A DNA stretch of 57,150 bases from NCBI RefSeq assembly GCF_026719745.1, contig NZ_JAPPRQ010000132.1:1-57150 (forward strand), written 5' to 3'. The notes beneath the pieces are model-generated. The model was given only the letters and a program-made list of their open reading frames with translations. It had not been told where the DNA came from and did not search any database. Below, one piece after another: positions 35,175-43,654 of the stretch (the stretch's first letter is position 1; each line of letters opens with the position of its first letter). Position numbers and translations under genes: made by a program. This DNA is from Clostridium sp. ZS2-4 (GTDB lineage: Bacteria; Bacillota; Clostridia; Clostridiales; Clostridiaceae).

Positions 35175-35771
35175 TTATTTTTGTGCAAGGGACTCCAAGT
35201 ATCTTTTATTAACATCAGTCCAATTTACTATGTTCCACCAATCATTTATATAGTCTGATCTTCTGTTTTGATGTTTTAAATAGTAAGCATGTTCCCACAT
35301 ATCGATAATTAAAAGAGGAACACATCCCCATAAGGTTAAGTCTTGATGTTTTTCAACTTGAAGTATTTCTAGCTTTTGAAATTTAGGAACCCATACAAGA
35401 GTGCACCATCCAGAGCCTTCTACAGCAGTAGCTGCTGCAGAAAATTGTTTTTCGAAATTTTCAAAATTTACAAAGTCTCTGTCTATTCTGCCTGCAAGTT
35501 CACCAGATAGAGTAGAACCTCCAGGTATCATATTTTCCCAAAACATAGTGTGTAATATATGGCCAGAACCATGAAATGCCAGTTCACGTTCCCAGTGTTT
35601 TATAAGAGCAAAATCTCCTTGATCTCTAGCCTTTTGAAGTTCAGTTTCTGTGTTATTAAGACCATCTACATAACTTTGATGATGCTTATCATGATGAATT
35701 CTTAAAGTTTGTTCATCATAGTAAGGTTCTAATGCGTTGTAAGCATAAGGTAATGCTGGTAAAGTAAACAT
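35175..35771 (-). CDS. sodA: Fe/Mn superoxide dismutase
   Basis: The 198-residue cytoplasmic enzyme disproportionates superoxide. The metal ligands are visible as His in LRIHHDKHHQSY (near residue 26), His in GSGHILHTMFW (near 76), and Asp plus His in LIIDMWEHAYY (near 158-162). Length is normal. Fe versus Mn use cannot be decided. In an anaerobe it would serve oxygen tolerance. The ATG at 35771 follows GAGGTGA; a GTG three codons upstream overlaps that site. Confidence 0.95.
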   Translation of the reverse strand: MFTLPALPYAYNALEPYYDEQTLRIHHDKHHQSYVDGLNNTETELQKARDQGDFALIKHWERELAFHGSGHILHTMFWENMIPGGSTLSGELAGRIDRDFVNFENFEKQFSAAATAVEGSGWCTLVWVPKFQKLEILQVEKHQDLTLWGCVPLLIIDMWEHAYYLKHQNRRSDYINDWWNIVNWTDVNKRYLESLAQK

Positions 35772-35991
35772 ATTAATCACCTCATCTGGAAAATTATATA
35801 TATATTATTTTATTACAGTATTGAGTATATGTATGTAATTAACTTTTTATGTAGATAATATGGCATATTCTCACTAAAGATAAAGTATGTTAAAATTAAA
35901 TAAAGAAGACAAGAAAAAATATATAAGTATAAGTGCTAGAGGTATAAATATGTTAAAATATAGTATGTAGAATTATAAAGGAGGAATAGTT

Positions 35992-36495
35992 ATGGCAGTT
36001 AATTTTATTGAAAATATGGAAACAGGGATGGAACATCTTCATAAAAAAGGAGCTTTTTTAACAGTAAAGGCTGATGATAAGGTAAATACTATGACTATAA
36101 GCTGGGGAAGTATAGGGTTTGAATGGAAAAGACCTATTTTTACAGTACTTGTTAGAAAATCAAGATATACGCATCAGTTTATTGAAAAGGCAGGAGAGTT
36201 TACAGTTAGTATACCACTAGATGATGAAATGAAGGAAGCTTTAGCATTCTGCGGTACAAAGTCAGGTAGAAATATAGATAAATTTAAACAATGTAATTTA
36301 AACATTCAGCAAGGAAAAAAAATTAACACTCCGGCTATTGATAAATGTGGACTTATTTATGAGTGTAAAGTAGTATATAAGCAAGATATGGATTTAAGTC
36401 TTTTGGATGAAGGAATTAAAAATGATTGTTACAAAGATGATGATTATCATACCGTATATTACGGAGAAATAGTAGGATGTTATCTAAATAAATAA
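35992..36495 (+). CDS. Flavin reductase-like FMN-binding protein
   Basis: The 167-residue protein belongs to the flavin reductase/flavoredoxin-like family. It has KKGAFLTVKADDKVNTMTIS at the N-terminus and RPIFTVLVRKSRYTHQFIE in the FMN-binding core, with AFCGTKSGRNIDKF near residue 83. Relatives bind FMN and transfer electrons in anaerobes. It lies divergent from sodA with about 220 bp between, which would suit an oxidative-stress role, but this is only context. The ATG follows AAAGGAGG. Confidence 0.85.
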   Translation: MAVNFIENMETGMEHLHKKGAFLTVKADDKVNTMTISWGSIGFEWKRPIFTVLVRKSRYTHQFIEKAGEFTVSIPLDDEMKEALAFCGTKSGRNIDKFKQCNLNIQQGKKINTPAIDKCGLIYECKVVYKQDMDLSLLDEGIKNDCYKDDDYHTVYYGEIVGCYLNK

Positions 36496-36498
36496 ATG

Positions 36499-36536
36499 AA
36501 TGAAAAGACTCCAATAGGATAGGTTATTGGAGTCTT
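36499..36536 (+). terminator. Terminator after the flavin reductase gene
   Basis: AAAAGACTCCAATA (36499-36512) pairs with TATTGGAGTCTTTT (36521-36534). Confidence 0.88.
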
Positions 36537-36600
36537 TTGAATTTTTACAAAAATTAAACATATATTTTAATATACAATAATACTTTCAGGAGGAAACTAA

Positions 36601-36963
36601 GTGAAGGTTAGATATGTAAAAAAGGAGACTTTAACAGCAGTCGCTACGGTAGTTGGATTGTTATCAATACCCGTACTGGTAGTTAAGGACAGAATAAAGA
36701 AAATAAGAGCAGAGGAAGAAGAAAAAAAAAATATTGAAAAATTGATAAAAAATACGATAAAGATTGAAGAAAATTTAAATAATAAAAAAGTAGGGGAGTA
36801 TATAGAATTAATTAGGTATATTCAAATCCCAAACAAGGTTATATGCAAGAATATCATAAAAAATGGATATGATTTAGTTAAATTAAGTGAAAATGTAGAC
36901 GATAAACTAAAATTAGAACTTAGAATTGTTCTAGAAAGTAAAGGGATAAGAGTTTTGTATTAA
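36601..36963 (+). CDS. Hypothetical protein with N-terminal membrane segment
   Basis: The 120-residue protein has a hydrophobic helix at about residues 10-28 (LTAVATVVGLLSIPVLVV), then a highly charged stretch with repeated Glu and Lys and a small helical C-terminus (LELRIVLESKGIRVLY). I do not recognise the family. The GTG at 36601 follows AGGAGGAAA. It precedes the pyrimidine permease leader by about 125 bp and has no obvious terminator. Confidence 0.6.
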   Translation: MKVRYVKKETLTAVATVVGLLSIPVLVVKDRIKKIRAEEEEKKNIEKLIKNTIKIEENLNNKKVGEYIELIRYIQIPNKVICKNIIKNGYDLVKLSENVDDKLKLELRIVLESKGIRVLY

Positions 36964-37089
36964 ATGATCAATACAAAGTGATTTAATCGAATAATAGATA
37001 ATTTCAAATATGGAAAAGTTATTTTCTATTGTAATAATACTTATAGTGTCATTATCTTTAAAACAATATCTTCAATTTAAAAATATTTA

Positions 37090-37118
37090 TTGTAAAAAGT
37101 AAAAAAATATGATAAAAT
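37090..37118 (+). promoter_or_regulatory. Promoter of the uracil permease transcript
   Basis: TTGTAA (37090-37095) and TAAAAT (37113-37118) have a 17-bp spacer, which would start the transcript near 37125, about 40 nt before the first PyrR site. Confidence 0.6.
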
Positions 37119-37163
37119 TTATTAGGTTAGACAAAATTAATTCAAACAAAATATCTTTAAAAT

Positions 37164-37251
37164 AGTCCAGTGAGGCTGACAAGATTTGAAAGTAGACATC
37201 TATTTATAAGATAACTTATAGCTTCTTGTCAGCGGGCAAGAAGCTTTTTTA
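37164..37251 (+). promoter_or_regulatory. PyrR-type attenuator, site 1 with terminator
   Basis: GTCCAGTGAGGCTGACAAGA (37165-37184) matches the PyrR-binding loop consensus. An antiterminator can form because GCTGACAAGA (37175-37184) is fully complementary to TCTTGTCAGC (37224-37233). That stem excludes the terminator AGCTTCTTG (37220-37228) with CAAGAAGCT (37237-37245) and its T-run. PyrR-UMP bound to the loop would block the antiterminator and stop transcription when pyrimidines are plentiful. Confidence 0.88.
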
Positions 37252-37284
37252 TTTATAAAAGTAATAAAAATTACTTTTTAATTC

Positions 37285-37325
37285 AGTCCAGTGAGGCTGG
37301 AAAAAGGAGAAGATGTATTTTCTCC
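37285..37325 (+). promoter_or_regulatory. Second PyrR-binding-loop motif without terminator
   Basis: CAGTCCAGTGAGGCTGGAAA (37284-37303) repeats the PyrR loop motif about 70 nt before the permease start. No terminator follows. A short hairpin GGAGAA/TTCTCC (37306-37325) lies between it and the ribosome site at 37343-37349. It may act on translation or be a relic of a duplicated attenuator. Confidence 0.65.
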
Positions 37326-37356
37326 TTAGTATTAAAAATAATAAGGAGGTTTTTTT

Positions 37357-38619
37357 ATGTCAGAAAACGTAATAGGAAAAACAGGCGCAGAAGTAAAAGA
37401 AAATTCAAAAGTTGTAGAAGGGGCTAAAAAAGTAATTTTGGCACTTCAACACTTGATTGCTATGTTTGGCGCTACTGTATTAGTTCCAATTCTTACAGGA
37501 TTTGACCCGTCAGTTGCACTTTTATCAGCTGGTATGGGAACTCTTATATTTCATTTCGTAACAAAGAAAAAAGTTCCGGTATTTTTAGGCTCGTCTTTTG
37601 CATTTATAGGTGGTATACTTACGGTTAAAGAAATGTTTAATGGAGATTTGGCTTATGCCCAAGGTGGTATAGTAATAGCAGGACTTATATATGTACTTCT
37701 ATCATTTATGATAAAGAAAATTGGTGTTGATAAAATAAAAAAATACTTACCAAATCAAGTGGTTGGACCAATGATAATAGTAATTGGATTAAATTTAGTA
37801 CCTGTAGCATATGGAATGGCGGCTAACAATTTTGTCATTGCAGGTATAACATTGTTTACAGCATTGATAATTACTTTTAAAGCAAAAGGATTCATAAAGC
37901 AACTAGCAATTTTAATAGCAGTAGTAGTAGGATATATAATCTCTCTTAAAATGGGAATCGTTGATACATCAGTAATAAATGATGCACCAATGTTTGCAAG
38001 GCCTAATTTTACATTGCCTAAATTTGATTTAGGAGCAATAGCTGTAATAGCACCAGTAGTACTTGCAGTATTTATGGAGCATATAGGAGATATAACAACT
38101 AATGGAGAAGTAGTAGGTAAAAACTTCATTGAAGATCCAGGTTTAAATAGAACTCTTTTAGGAGACGGACTTGCAACGCTATGTGCTGGTTTTATTGGAG
38201 GGCCTGCAAATACAACTTATGGTGAAAATACAGGAGTTCTTGCGATTACTAAAAATTATAATCCACAAATACTTAGAATAGCAGCAGTATTTGCAGTAAT
38301 ATTAGGATTTATAGCTAAAGTTGGTGGATTCTTGAGAACAATTCCTGTACCTGTAATGGGTGGAATAAGCTTAATGTTATTTAGTATGATAGCTTTAGTA
38401 GGTATGAAAACTTTAAAAAGTGGAAAAGTAGAGTTTAATGCTAAAAATATCATAGTTATAGCTACTATAATAATTCTAGGGCTTGGAACATCATATGTTG
38501 AAAAGAATTTAGGAGTAACAATAGGAATACCAGTAACTTCAACAGTTAAAATTACAGGTTTAAGCCTTGCAGCAATAGTTGGAGTTGTATTGAATGCGGT
38601 GATTAATAAAGAAAAGTAA
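37357..38619 (+). CDS. pyrP: Uracil permease (UraA/PyrP family)
   Basis: The 420-residue membrane protein of the nucleobase-cation symporter-2 family imports uracil. It has about 14 hydrophobic segments. Family motifs include [16 protein letters not shown] near residue 30, the substrate glutamate in [13 protein letters not shown] near 238 and [13 protein letters not shown] near 285. The two PyrR-type sites upstream support a pyrimidine substrate over xanthine. The ATG at 37357 follows AAGGAGG. A strong terminator follows. Confidence 0.94.
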   Translation: MSENVIGKTGAEVKENSKVVEGAKKVILALQHLIAMFGATVLVPILTGFDPSVALLSAGMGTLIFHFVTKKKVPVFLGSSFAFIGGILTVKEMFNGDLAYAQGGIVIAGLIYVLLSFMIKKIGVDKIKKYLPNQVVGPMIIVIGLNLVPVAYGMAANNFVIAGITLFTALIITFKAKGFIKQLAILIAVVVGYIISLKMGIVDTSVINDAPMFARPNFTLPKFDLGAIAVIAPVVLAVFMEHIGDITTNGEVVGKNFIEDPGLNRTLLGDGLATLCAGFIGGPANTTYGENTGVLAITKNYNPQILRIAAVFAVILGFIAKVGGFLRTIPVPVMGGISLMLFSMIALVGMKTLKSGKVEFNAKNIIVIATIIILGLGTSYVEKNLGVTIGIPVTSTVKITGLSLAAIVGVVLNAVINKEK

Positions 38620-38660
38620 AAAAACAAAAGTATGAAATAAAGAAAGAAGTTTAAAAATTA

Positions 38661-38704
38661 AAGCCTAAGGATGGAGTTAGCCATCCTTAGGCTTGTTTTG
38701 TTTT
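38661..38704 (+). terminator. Terminator of pyrP
   Basis: AAGCCTAAGGATGG (38661-38674) pairs with CCATCCTTAGGCTT (38681-38694), followed by a T-rich tract. Confidence 0.9.
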
Positions 38705-38708
38705 AACT

Positions 38709-38897
38709 ATGAATAAAATAAGTATGATTAATGATCCATCTTGCTTTGATAAATTTGATGCAATAGTATTAAATGATATAAGTAGAAATATGATGGGATT
38801 TGAAGATGTAGTAACGTCCACGCCAACTATAGATGCAGTAGGTATGACACCGGAACAGGTAAAGGAATTGATAGATAAAACGGCTGATAGACATTAA
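38709..38897 (+). CDS. Small acidic hypothetical protein lacking a ribosome site
   Basis: The 62-residue frame reads like a real soluble protein (FDAIVLNDISRNMMGFEDVV; then MTPEQVKELIDKTADRH) and is followed by a terminator hairpin. It begins only a few bases after the pyrP terminator, with no visible Shine-Dalgarno sequence before ATG 38709 or the in-frame ATG 38724, so its expression is doubtful. I do not recognise the family. Confidence 0.45.
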   Translation: MNKISMINDPSCFDKFDAIVLNDISRNMMGFEDVVTSTPTIDAVGMTPEQVKELIDKTADRH

Positions 38898-38940
38898 AAA
38901 TTGCTTATTACATTAGAATTTATTATAAACTAAAGAGACA

Positions 38941-38983
38941 TTAAAATACCAGTAAAAATTAAATTTTTTACTGGTATTTTAAC
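38941..38983 (+). terminator. Terminator
   Basis: TTAAAATACCAGTAAAA (38941-38957) pairs with TTTTACTGGTATTTTAA (38966-38982). Confidence 0.85.
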
Positions 38984-39011
38984 GCGAATTTTTGTAGAAA
39001 AAACAAATTTA

Positions 39012-39040
39012 TTGACAAAATATAAACGGTATGTTAAATT
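39012..39040 (+). promoter_or_regulatory. Promoter of the acetate-type transporter gene
   Basis: TTGACA at 39012-39017 is followed 17 bp later by TAAATT (39035-39040). The predicted start near 39046 coincides with the 5' edge of a structured leader. Confidence 0.65.
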
Positions 39041-39045
39041 GTAAT

Positions 39046-39174
39046 GGAGTATCTTTGAAAATCAGGTGTAAACGTTCTATTATTTGCTAAAGAAGCCTAA
39101 ATTTTTTAGATACTGTGTCATAAAATGTATTGAAAATCAAAAAAATAATGAAAAAGTTGCTAGGCGACTTTTCA
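39046..39174 (+). promoter_or_regulatory. Structured leader of unassigned class
   Basis: AGTATCT (39048-39054) pairs with AGATACT (39108-39114) to close a domain. Inside it AGG/CCT and TTCT/AGAA can form an inner helix. A second hairpin at 39148-39174 has AAAAGTTGC paired with GCGACTTTT around TAG and a weak T-rich tail. The layout suits a riboswitch with an expression platform, but it fits no class I know well. Confidence 0.4.
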
Positions 39175-39203
39175 TAATATTTTAAAAATTAGGAGGTTAT
39201 TTT

Positions 39204-39821
39204 ATGTCTACAAACGAAACACAAAAGATTAAGATTACTAACTCAGACCCGTCAGCAATAGGCTTACTTGGACTAGGTATAGTAACGATTGTAGCATCAA
39301 GTCAAAAACTTGGATTAACAGAGGGAACTTCTTTTATAATTCCATGGGCAATATTTTTAGGTGCTTTTGCGCAATTATTCGCATGTATTAATGATTCAAA
39401 GAGAGAAAATGTTTTTGGTGCAACAGCTTTTGGAGGATATGCATTTTTCTGGTTTGGAGTTGCAATGTCTTGGATGATTAAGAGTGGAGTTTTCGGACAA
39501 ACACTTGCAGCTGGTGCAGATGGAAAACAACTAGGATTTGCTTTTGTTGGATATTTAATTTTTTCTATCTTTATGACAATAGGATCAGTAGAAACAAATA
39601 AGGTATTATTAATAATATTTGTATTAATTGATGTTTTATTACTTGGTTTAGCTTTATCTTCATTTGGTATTATGCCTGAACTAGCTCATGAAATGGCAGC
39701 TTATTCTGAATTCGTGATATCAATGGTTTCATTCTATGGTTCAGCAGCATGTGTTTTAAATCCTCATTTTGGAAGAGTATTTTTACCAGTTGGAAAACCT
39801 ATGGGTATATTTAAAAAATAA
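39204..39821 (+). CDS. Acetate/succinate uptake transporter (SatP/YaaH, AceTr family)
   Basis: The 205-residue membrane protein has six TM helices and the family signature near the N-terminus (SDPSAIGLLGLGIVTIVASS, a variant of NPAPLGL). FGGYAFFWFGVAMSWM lies near residue 78. Relatives carry acetate or succinate with protons. The ATG follows AGGAGG. It has its own promoter and leader and shares a bidirectional terminator with the convergent gene. Confidence 0.9.
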   Translation: MSTNETQKIKITNSDPSAIGLLGLGIVTIVASSQKLGLTEGTSFIIPWAIFLGAFAQLFACINDSKRENVFGATAFGGYAFFWFGVAMSWMIKSGVFGQTLAAGADGKQLGFAFVGYLIFSIFMTIGSVETNKVLLIIFVLIDVLLLGLALSSFGIMPELAHEMAAYSEFVISMVSFYGSAACVLNPHFGRVFLPVGKPMGIFKK

Positions 39822-39867
39822 TTTAAGATTTTGTATGAATGAATAACATTTTTAAATAATATAATTA

Positions 39868-39914
39868 AACTTAGAAAAAGAGATAGGAAATTTGCCTATC
39901 TCTTTTTCTAAGTT
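39868..39914. terminator. Bidirectional terminator
   Basis: AACTTAGAAAAAGAGATAGG (39868-39887) pairs perfectly with the arm at 39895-39914, between convergent genes. Confidence 0.9.
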
Positions 39915-39916
39915 AT

Positions 39917-40462
39917 TTAGTTTGATTGAGTATCAGCAGGACAATTTATCCCATTACCCCTCATTCCACTGCCATTTCTTAAGCCTTGACCTTTTCTACC
40001 TTGACCATTACCTCTAGGAGAACCAAGTCTGCCCTGACCAGGTACAGCGTTTGCAGCATTTTCTTTTATAGCTTTTTTATATGCTTCTCCATCTTCTTTT
40101 GAAATAGTTCCTTTTGTTACAGCCTCATCAATAGCTTTATTTTTGGATTCTATTAAAGCTGCTTGAAAATCATCATGAGAAAGACCTTTCTCTTCAGCAA
40201 ATTCACTAATAGTCTTACCTTTAGCTCTAGCATTATTAATATCTTCCTCAGTAACATTTAACTTTTCTTTAATAACTGAAGTTACAAAATCATATCCCCT
40301 AAATCCAGTAACACGTTTAAGTCCTATTCCACTAGAAGCAGTTGTATTTGTGCTAGTAGATGGAGCAGCTGGTTCAGTTGCAGTAACAGATGCATAGGCT
40401 GTAGCCCCTAGTCCAAGTGTAAGTGAAAGCATTAATGCGGCTAAAATATTTTTCTTTTTCAT
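39917..40462 (-). CDS. Secreted DUF2680-like protein
   Basis: The 181-residue protein has a signal peptide (MKKKNILAALMLSLTLGLGA, cleavage near AYAS). A Thr/Ser-rich linker follows, then a helical domain (VIKEKLNVTEEDINNARAKG; GTISKEDGEAYKKAIKENA) typical of DUF2680-like exported proteins of clostridia. The tail is rich in Gly, Arg and Asn. The function is not known. The ATG follows GGGAGG. It is monocistronic. Confidence 0.78.
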   Translation of the reverse strand: MKKKNILAALMLSLTLGLGATAYASVTATEPAAPSTSTNTTASSGIGLKRVTGFRGYDFVTSVIKEKLNVTEEDINNARAKGKTISEFAEEKGLSHDDFQAALIESKNKAIDEAVTKGTISKEDGEAYKKAIKENAANAVPGQGRLGSPRGNGQGRKGQGLRNGSGMRGNGINCPADTQSN

Positions 40463-40694
40463 AATAGTTACCTCCCAATATTTTTAAAGTTATTAAATTT
40501 TGTTTTGATTTACTTTATGAGTTTATGATATAGCATAATTTTGATTAAAATATGTTATAATTGTGATGAAATTGTGAAAATGAAGTATTAAAATGTGAAG
40601 ATTATGAAAATACGGTATAGTTATGATTTAAAGCTTAAAAATGATATAATAATATAAGAAAGTTATTATTATAATATTTTTAGAAGGTGAAGGA

Positions 40695-41558
40695 ATGAAG
40701 AAATTATCAAGAAATGATTTATGTTGGTGTGGTAGTGGAAAAAAGTATAAAAATTGCCATTTGCAGCATGATGAAAGATTAATAGCTATGGAGGATGAAG
40801 GGCTTATAATTCCACCTAGAGAAATAATAAAAACTCCAGAACAAATTGACGGTATTAGAAAGAGTGGAGAGGTTACTAAAAAGGTTCTGGATATGGTAGG
40901 GGGAAGAATAAGAGAAGGTATAACAACTGATGAAATAAATACATGGGTTCATGAGTATACTTTAAAATTAGGAGCTATACCTGCACCCTTAAATTACATG
41001 GGGTATCCTAAAAGTGTTTGTATTTCAATAAATGAAGTAGTATGTCATGGAATACCTAGTGATAGAGCATTGAAAAACGGTGACATTGTAAATGTAGATG
41101 TTACAAGTATTTTAAATGGATATTATGGTGATGCCAGCAGAATGTTTATTATTGGAGAAGCATCGGAAAAGGCTGTCAAATTAGTTGAAACGGCTAAAGA
41201 ATGTTTAGACATAGGTATTCAACAGGTTAAACCTTTTGCCACTATTGGAGACATAGGGCATGCTATTCAAAGATATGCAGAAAGTAAGGGATATTCGGTT
41301 GTTCGTGAGTTTGGTGGACATGGAATCGGACTTCAGTTTCATGAAGATCCTTTTGTTGACCACTGTGGACAGAAGCATACTGGAGTTGTGCTGGTTCCAG
41401 GTATGACTTTTACTATTGAACCAATGATAAATGAAGGTACTTTTAGATGTAAGGTTCTGGATGATGGGTGGACTGCAGTAACAGCTGATGGAAAATTAAC
41501 AGCTCAATGGGAGCATACTGTGTTAGTTACAGAAGATGGAGTTGAAATATTGACATAG
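40695..41558 (+). CDS. map: Methionine aminopeptidase with N-terminal SEC-C zinc motif
   Basis: The 287-residue enzyme removes the initiator methionine from new proteins. An N-terminal SEC-C zinc knuckle (CWCGSGKKYKNCH, residues 10-22) precedes the type I peptidase fold. The metal ligands are in NVDVTSILNGYYGDASRMF, GGHGIGLQFHEDP, TIEPMI and WEHTVLV. The SEC-C extension is common in Firmicutes and may aid ribosome docking. The ATG follows GAAGGTGA. A 51-residue gene follows 35 bp later on the same strand. Confidence 0.95.
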   Translation: MKKLSRNDLCWCGSGKKYKNCHLQHDERLIAMEDEGLIIPPREIIKTPEQIDGIRKSGEVTKKVLDMVGGRIREGITTDEINTWVHEYTLKLGAIPAPLNYMGYPKSVCISINEVVCHGIPSDRALKNGDIVNVDVTSILNGYYGDASRMFIIGEASEKAVKLVETAKECLDIGIQQVKPFATIGDIGHAIQRYAESKGYSVVREFGGHGIGLQFHEDPFVDHCGQKHTGVVLVPGMTFTIEPMINEGTFRCKVLDDGWTAVTADGKLTAQWEHTVLVTEDGVEILT

Positions 41559-41593
41559 TAATATAATAAATTTATTAAAAAGGAGAAGATATA

Positions 41594-41749
41594 ATGTCAC
41601 AAAAGAATATTGAAATGATGAAAAAGATAATTGAAGAAAAAAAGAAAAAGAGTGCTAATCAAAATAGTACTGCTAGACCAACTAAAGTAATGGGGCAGTC
41701 AAGAAAAGGCATTAAAAGTAATAATGGTGGAGGATTATTTGACAGATAA
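41594..41749 (+). CDS. Small basic protein, 51 residues
   Basis: An ATG with an AAAAAGGAG ribosome site opens a 51-codon frame. It starts MSQKNIEMMKKIIEEKKKKS with a charged amphipathic helix and ends in a disordered GGGLFDR tail. It lies 35 bp after map and before a hairpin, so it is probably co-transcribed with map. I cannot name a family. Confidence 0.65.
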   Translation: MSQKNIEMMKKIIEEKKKKSANQNSTARPTKVMGQSRKGIKSNNGGGLFDR

Positions 41750-41756
41750 TGTCCAA

Positions 41757-41784
41757 AGACCTAAATGATATATCATTTAGGTCT
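41757..41784. terminator. Palindromic terminator after the 51-residue gene
   Basis: AGACCTAAATGATA and TATCATTTAGGTCT form a perfect 28-bp palindrome, followed by a short T-run. Confidence 0.75.
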
Positions 41785-41855
41785 AATTTAATATATAAAC
41801 ATACATATATAATATTTCACAAATGATTACAATTAATAATGAGGAGGATTAAAAA

Positions 41856-42731
41856 ATGGCTGTTAAAATAGTTACTGATAGTACTTCTTATATACCCAAA
41901 GAACTTATAAAAAAATATGATATATCCATAGTTTCCTTAAGCGTTTTCTTTGATGATGAGAATATTAGAGAAGTTGATATAGATAATGAAAAGTTTTATG
42001 AAAAGATGGAGCAATGCAATACAATTCCAACTTCATCACAGCCCTCTGTGGAGGAAATATATAAAGCTTTTGAAAAGCATGTTAGAGAAAATAATGAAGT
42101 AGTTGGTATTTTTATTTCATCGCATATGAGCGGTACATTTTCCACAGCAAGTATGGTGAAAAATATGATTTTAGAAGAATATCCAGATGCCAAAATTGAA
42201 CTTATAGATTCAAAATCTAATTCTATGCAGCTTGGATTTGCAGTTATTATGGCAGCAGAGGCAGCTGTTGAAGGAAAAAGATTGGAAAGTGTTGTACAAG
42301 CAGCAGAGAAAAATATGAAGAGAAGTAGATTCATATTTTCACCAGATACACTTACTTATTTGAAAAAAGGTGGAAGAATTGGAGGAGCAAGTGCTTTAAT
42401 AGGATCGCTTTTGAGTATTAGACCAATTCTGACAGTAGTGGAAGGGAAAACAGAGATTTTATCCAAGGTGAGAACATCAAAGCGAGCTATAGAAACAATA
42501 ATTAATACTTTTATTGAAGATACTAAAAAATTTGGGTTTGGGGATGTAATAATTCATCACATAAATTGTGAGGAAAAGGCAAAAAAAATAGCACATACAA
42601 TAGAGAAACAAGCCGGAAAGGTAGTAAAAATATGCGATATAGGACCAGTTATAGGGGTACATGTTGGACCCGGTGCCCTTGGTCTTGTATATTATACGAA
42701 GCAAGAATTAAAATTAAACATGTATCAATAG
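41856..42731 (+). CDS. DegV-family fatty-acid-binding protein
   Basis: The 291-residue protein has the DegV fold: VTDSTSYIPKEL at the N-terminus, PTSSQPSVEEIY near residue 57, SSHMSGTFSTA near 88 and TLTYLKKGGRIGGASALIGS near 165. DegV/FakB proteins bind a fatty acid and present it to FakA kinase for phospholipid synthesis. No FakA-like gene is adjacent. The ATG follows GAGGAGG. Confidence 0.92.
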   Translation: MAVKIVTDSTSYIPKELIKKYDISIVSLSVFFDDENIREVDIDNEKFYEKMEQCNTIPTSSQPSVEEIYKAFEKHVRENNEVVGIFISSHMSGTFSTASMVKNMILEEYPDAKIELIDSKSNSMQLGFAVIMAAEAAVEGKRLESVVQAAEKNMKRSRFIFSPDTLTYLKKGGRIGGASALIGSLLSIRPILTVVEGKTEILSKVRTSKRAIETIINTFIEDTKKFGFGDVIIHHINCEEKAKKIAHTIEKQAGKVVKICDIGPVIGVHVGPGALGLVYYTKQELKLNMYQ

Positions 42732-42755
42732 AAAATAGCCGTAACAAATGGGTAC

Positions 42756-42780
42756 AACTACTTTCTAATAGGAGTAGTTT
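42756..42780 (+). terminator. Weak hairpin after the DegV gene
   Basis: AACTACT (42756-42762) pairs with AGTAGTT (42773-42779), followed by a mixed T-rich stretch. It could be a weak terminator or intercistronic hairpin. Confidence 0.4.
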
Positions 42781-42810
42781 GGTGTTATTATAAGGTGCTA
42801 GGAGACAAAT

Positions 42811-43563
42811 ATGAAAAAAGAAGATTTAGTTCATATAAAGTTAAAAAGTGAGGATACAGCAGAGAAGAGAAAGATAATTAGAATATGCCTAATAAGTCTC
42901 TCAAAAAATATAGAATGTGGAGAAATAAAGTCTATTTCACAGGAAGATTTGATGTTATTATTCAACTTATATGATAAATACTTTTTCAATGAATATTTTA
43001 AGAATAACTTTAGGGGTGAGATAAATTTTTCATTATCAAATAAAATGACAAGAAGTGCAGGAAAAATGATGGTTCCTAAAAACCTTGCAAGTTTAAAGGA
43101 AGAGGCAGAGAAATACGAATTAAGAATTGGTGTGAATTTTTTCTTTCATTATAATGAATTGAAAAGAAAGAAAACTGTAAATGGAATAGAAACTGAAGAT
43201 GCTCTTCATGCTCTTCTAATGGTTTTCGAACATGAGCTTGTTCATTTTTTAGAGTTTTATGTGTATAAAGAGTCTAATTGTAAGAAAGATAGATTTAAAG
43301 ATATAGCATATAATATTTTTGGACATACAGATGTGTATCATTCACTACCTACAATTAGAGAAATAGCTGGCGAAAAATTGGGGGTTAAGCCAGGTGACAG
43401 AGTATGTTTTATTTATAATAAAAATAAGATTGCAGGTATAGTTAATAGTATAAATAAAAGAGCTTCTGTTATGGTTTTAGATAAGAATGGAGAGTATGTG
43501 GACAAATATAAAAATAGATATTCCAAGTACTATGTTCCTGTAAATTTGTTAGAAAAAATATAA
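42811..43563 (+). CDS. SprT-like zinc metalloprotein
   Basis: The 250-residue protein contains the SprT pattern: INFSLSNKMTRSAGKMMVP, then the zinc motif HELVH within VFEHELVHFLEF (near residue 145) and a possible further ligand in FGHTD (near 171). A small C-terminal beta domain (KPGDRVCFIYNKNKIAGIVN) follows. SprT-like proteins are putative proteases, and the Spartan branch handles DNA-protein crosslinks. The role here is unknown. It may be read with the DegV gene 80 bp upstream. Confidence 0.72.
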   Translation: MKKEDLVHIKLKSEDTAEKRKIIRICLISLSKNIECGEIKSISQEDLMLLFNLYDKYFFNEYFKNNFRGEINFSLSNKMTRSAGKMMVPKNLASLKEEAEKYELRIGVNFFFHYNELKRKKTVNGIETEDALHALLMVFEHELVHFLEFYVYKESNCKKDRFKDIAYNIFGHTDVYHSLPTIREIAGEKLGVKPGDRVCFIYNKNKIAGIVNSINKRASVMVLDKNGEYVDKYKNRYSKYYVPVNLLEKI

Positions 43564-43654
43564 GTAAATAAAAAATGCTTGAAATATTTTAAAAGTGTGA
43601 TAATATTTATAAATATACAAATTATATAGGGAAATATACGTGGGGTGATGAAAA

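Noticed and set aside
39046-39120. Possible c-di-GMP (GEMM) riboswitch
   Set aside because: Fragments such as AGG...AAAC and AAGCCTAA recall GEMM, but the GNRA loop and receptor helix are missing. I keep it as unassigned.
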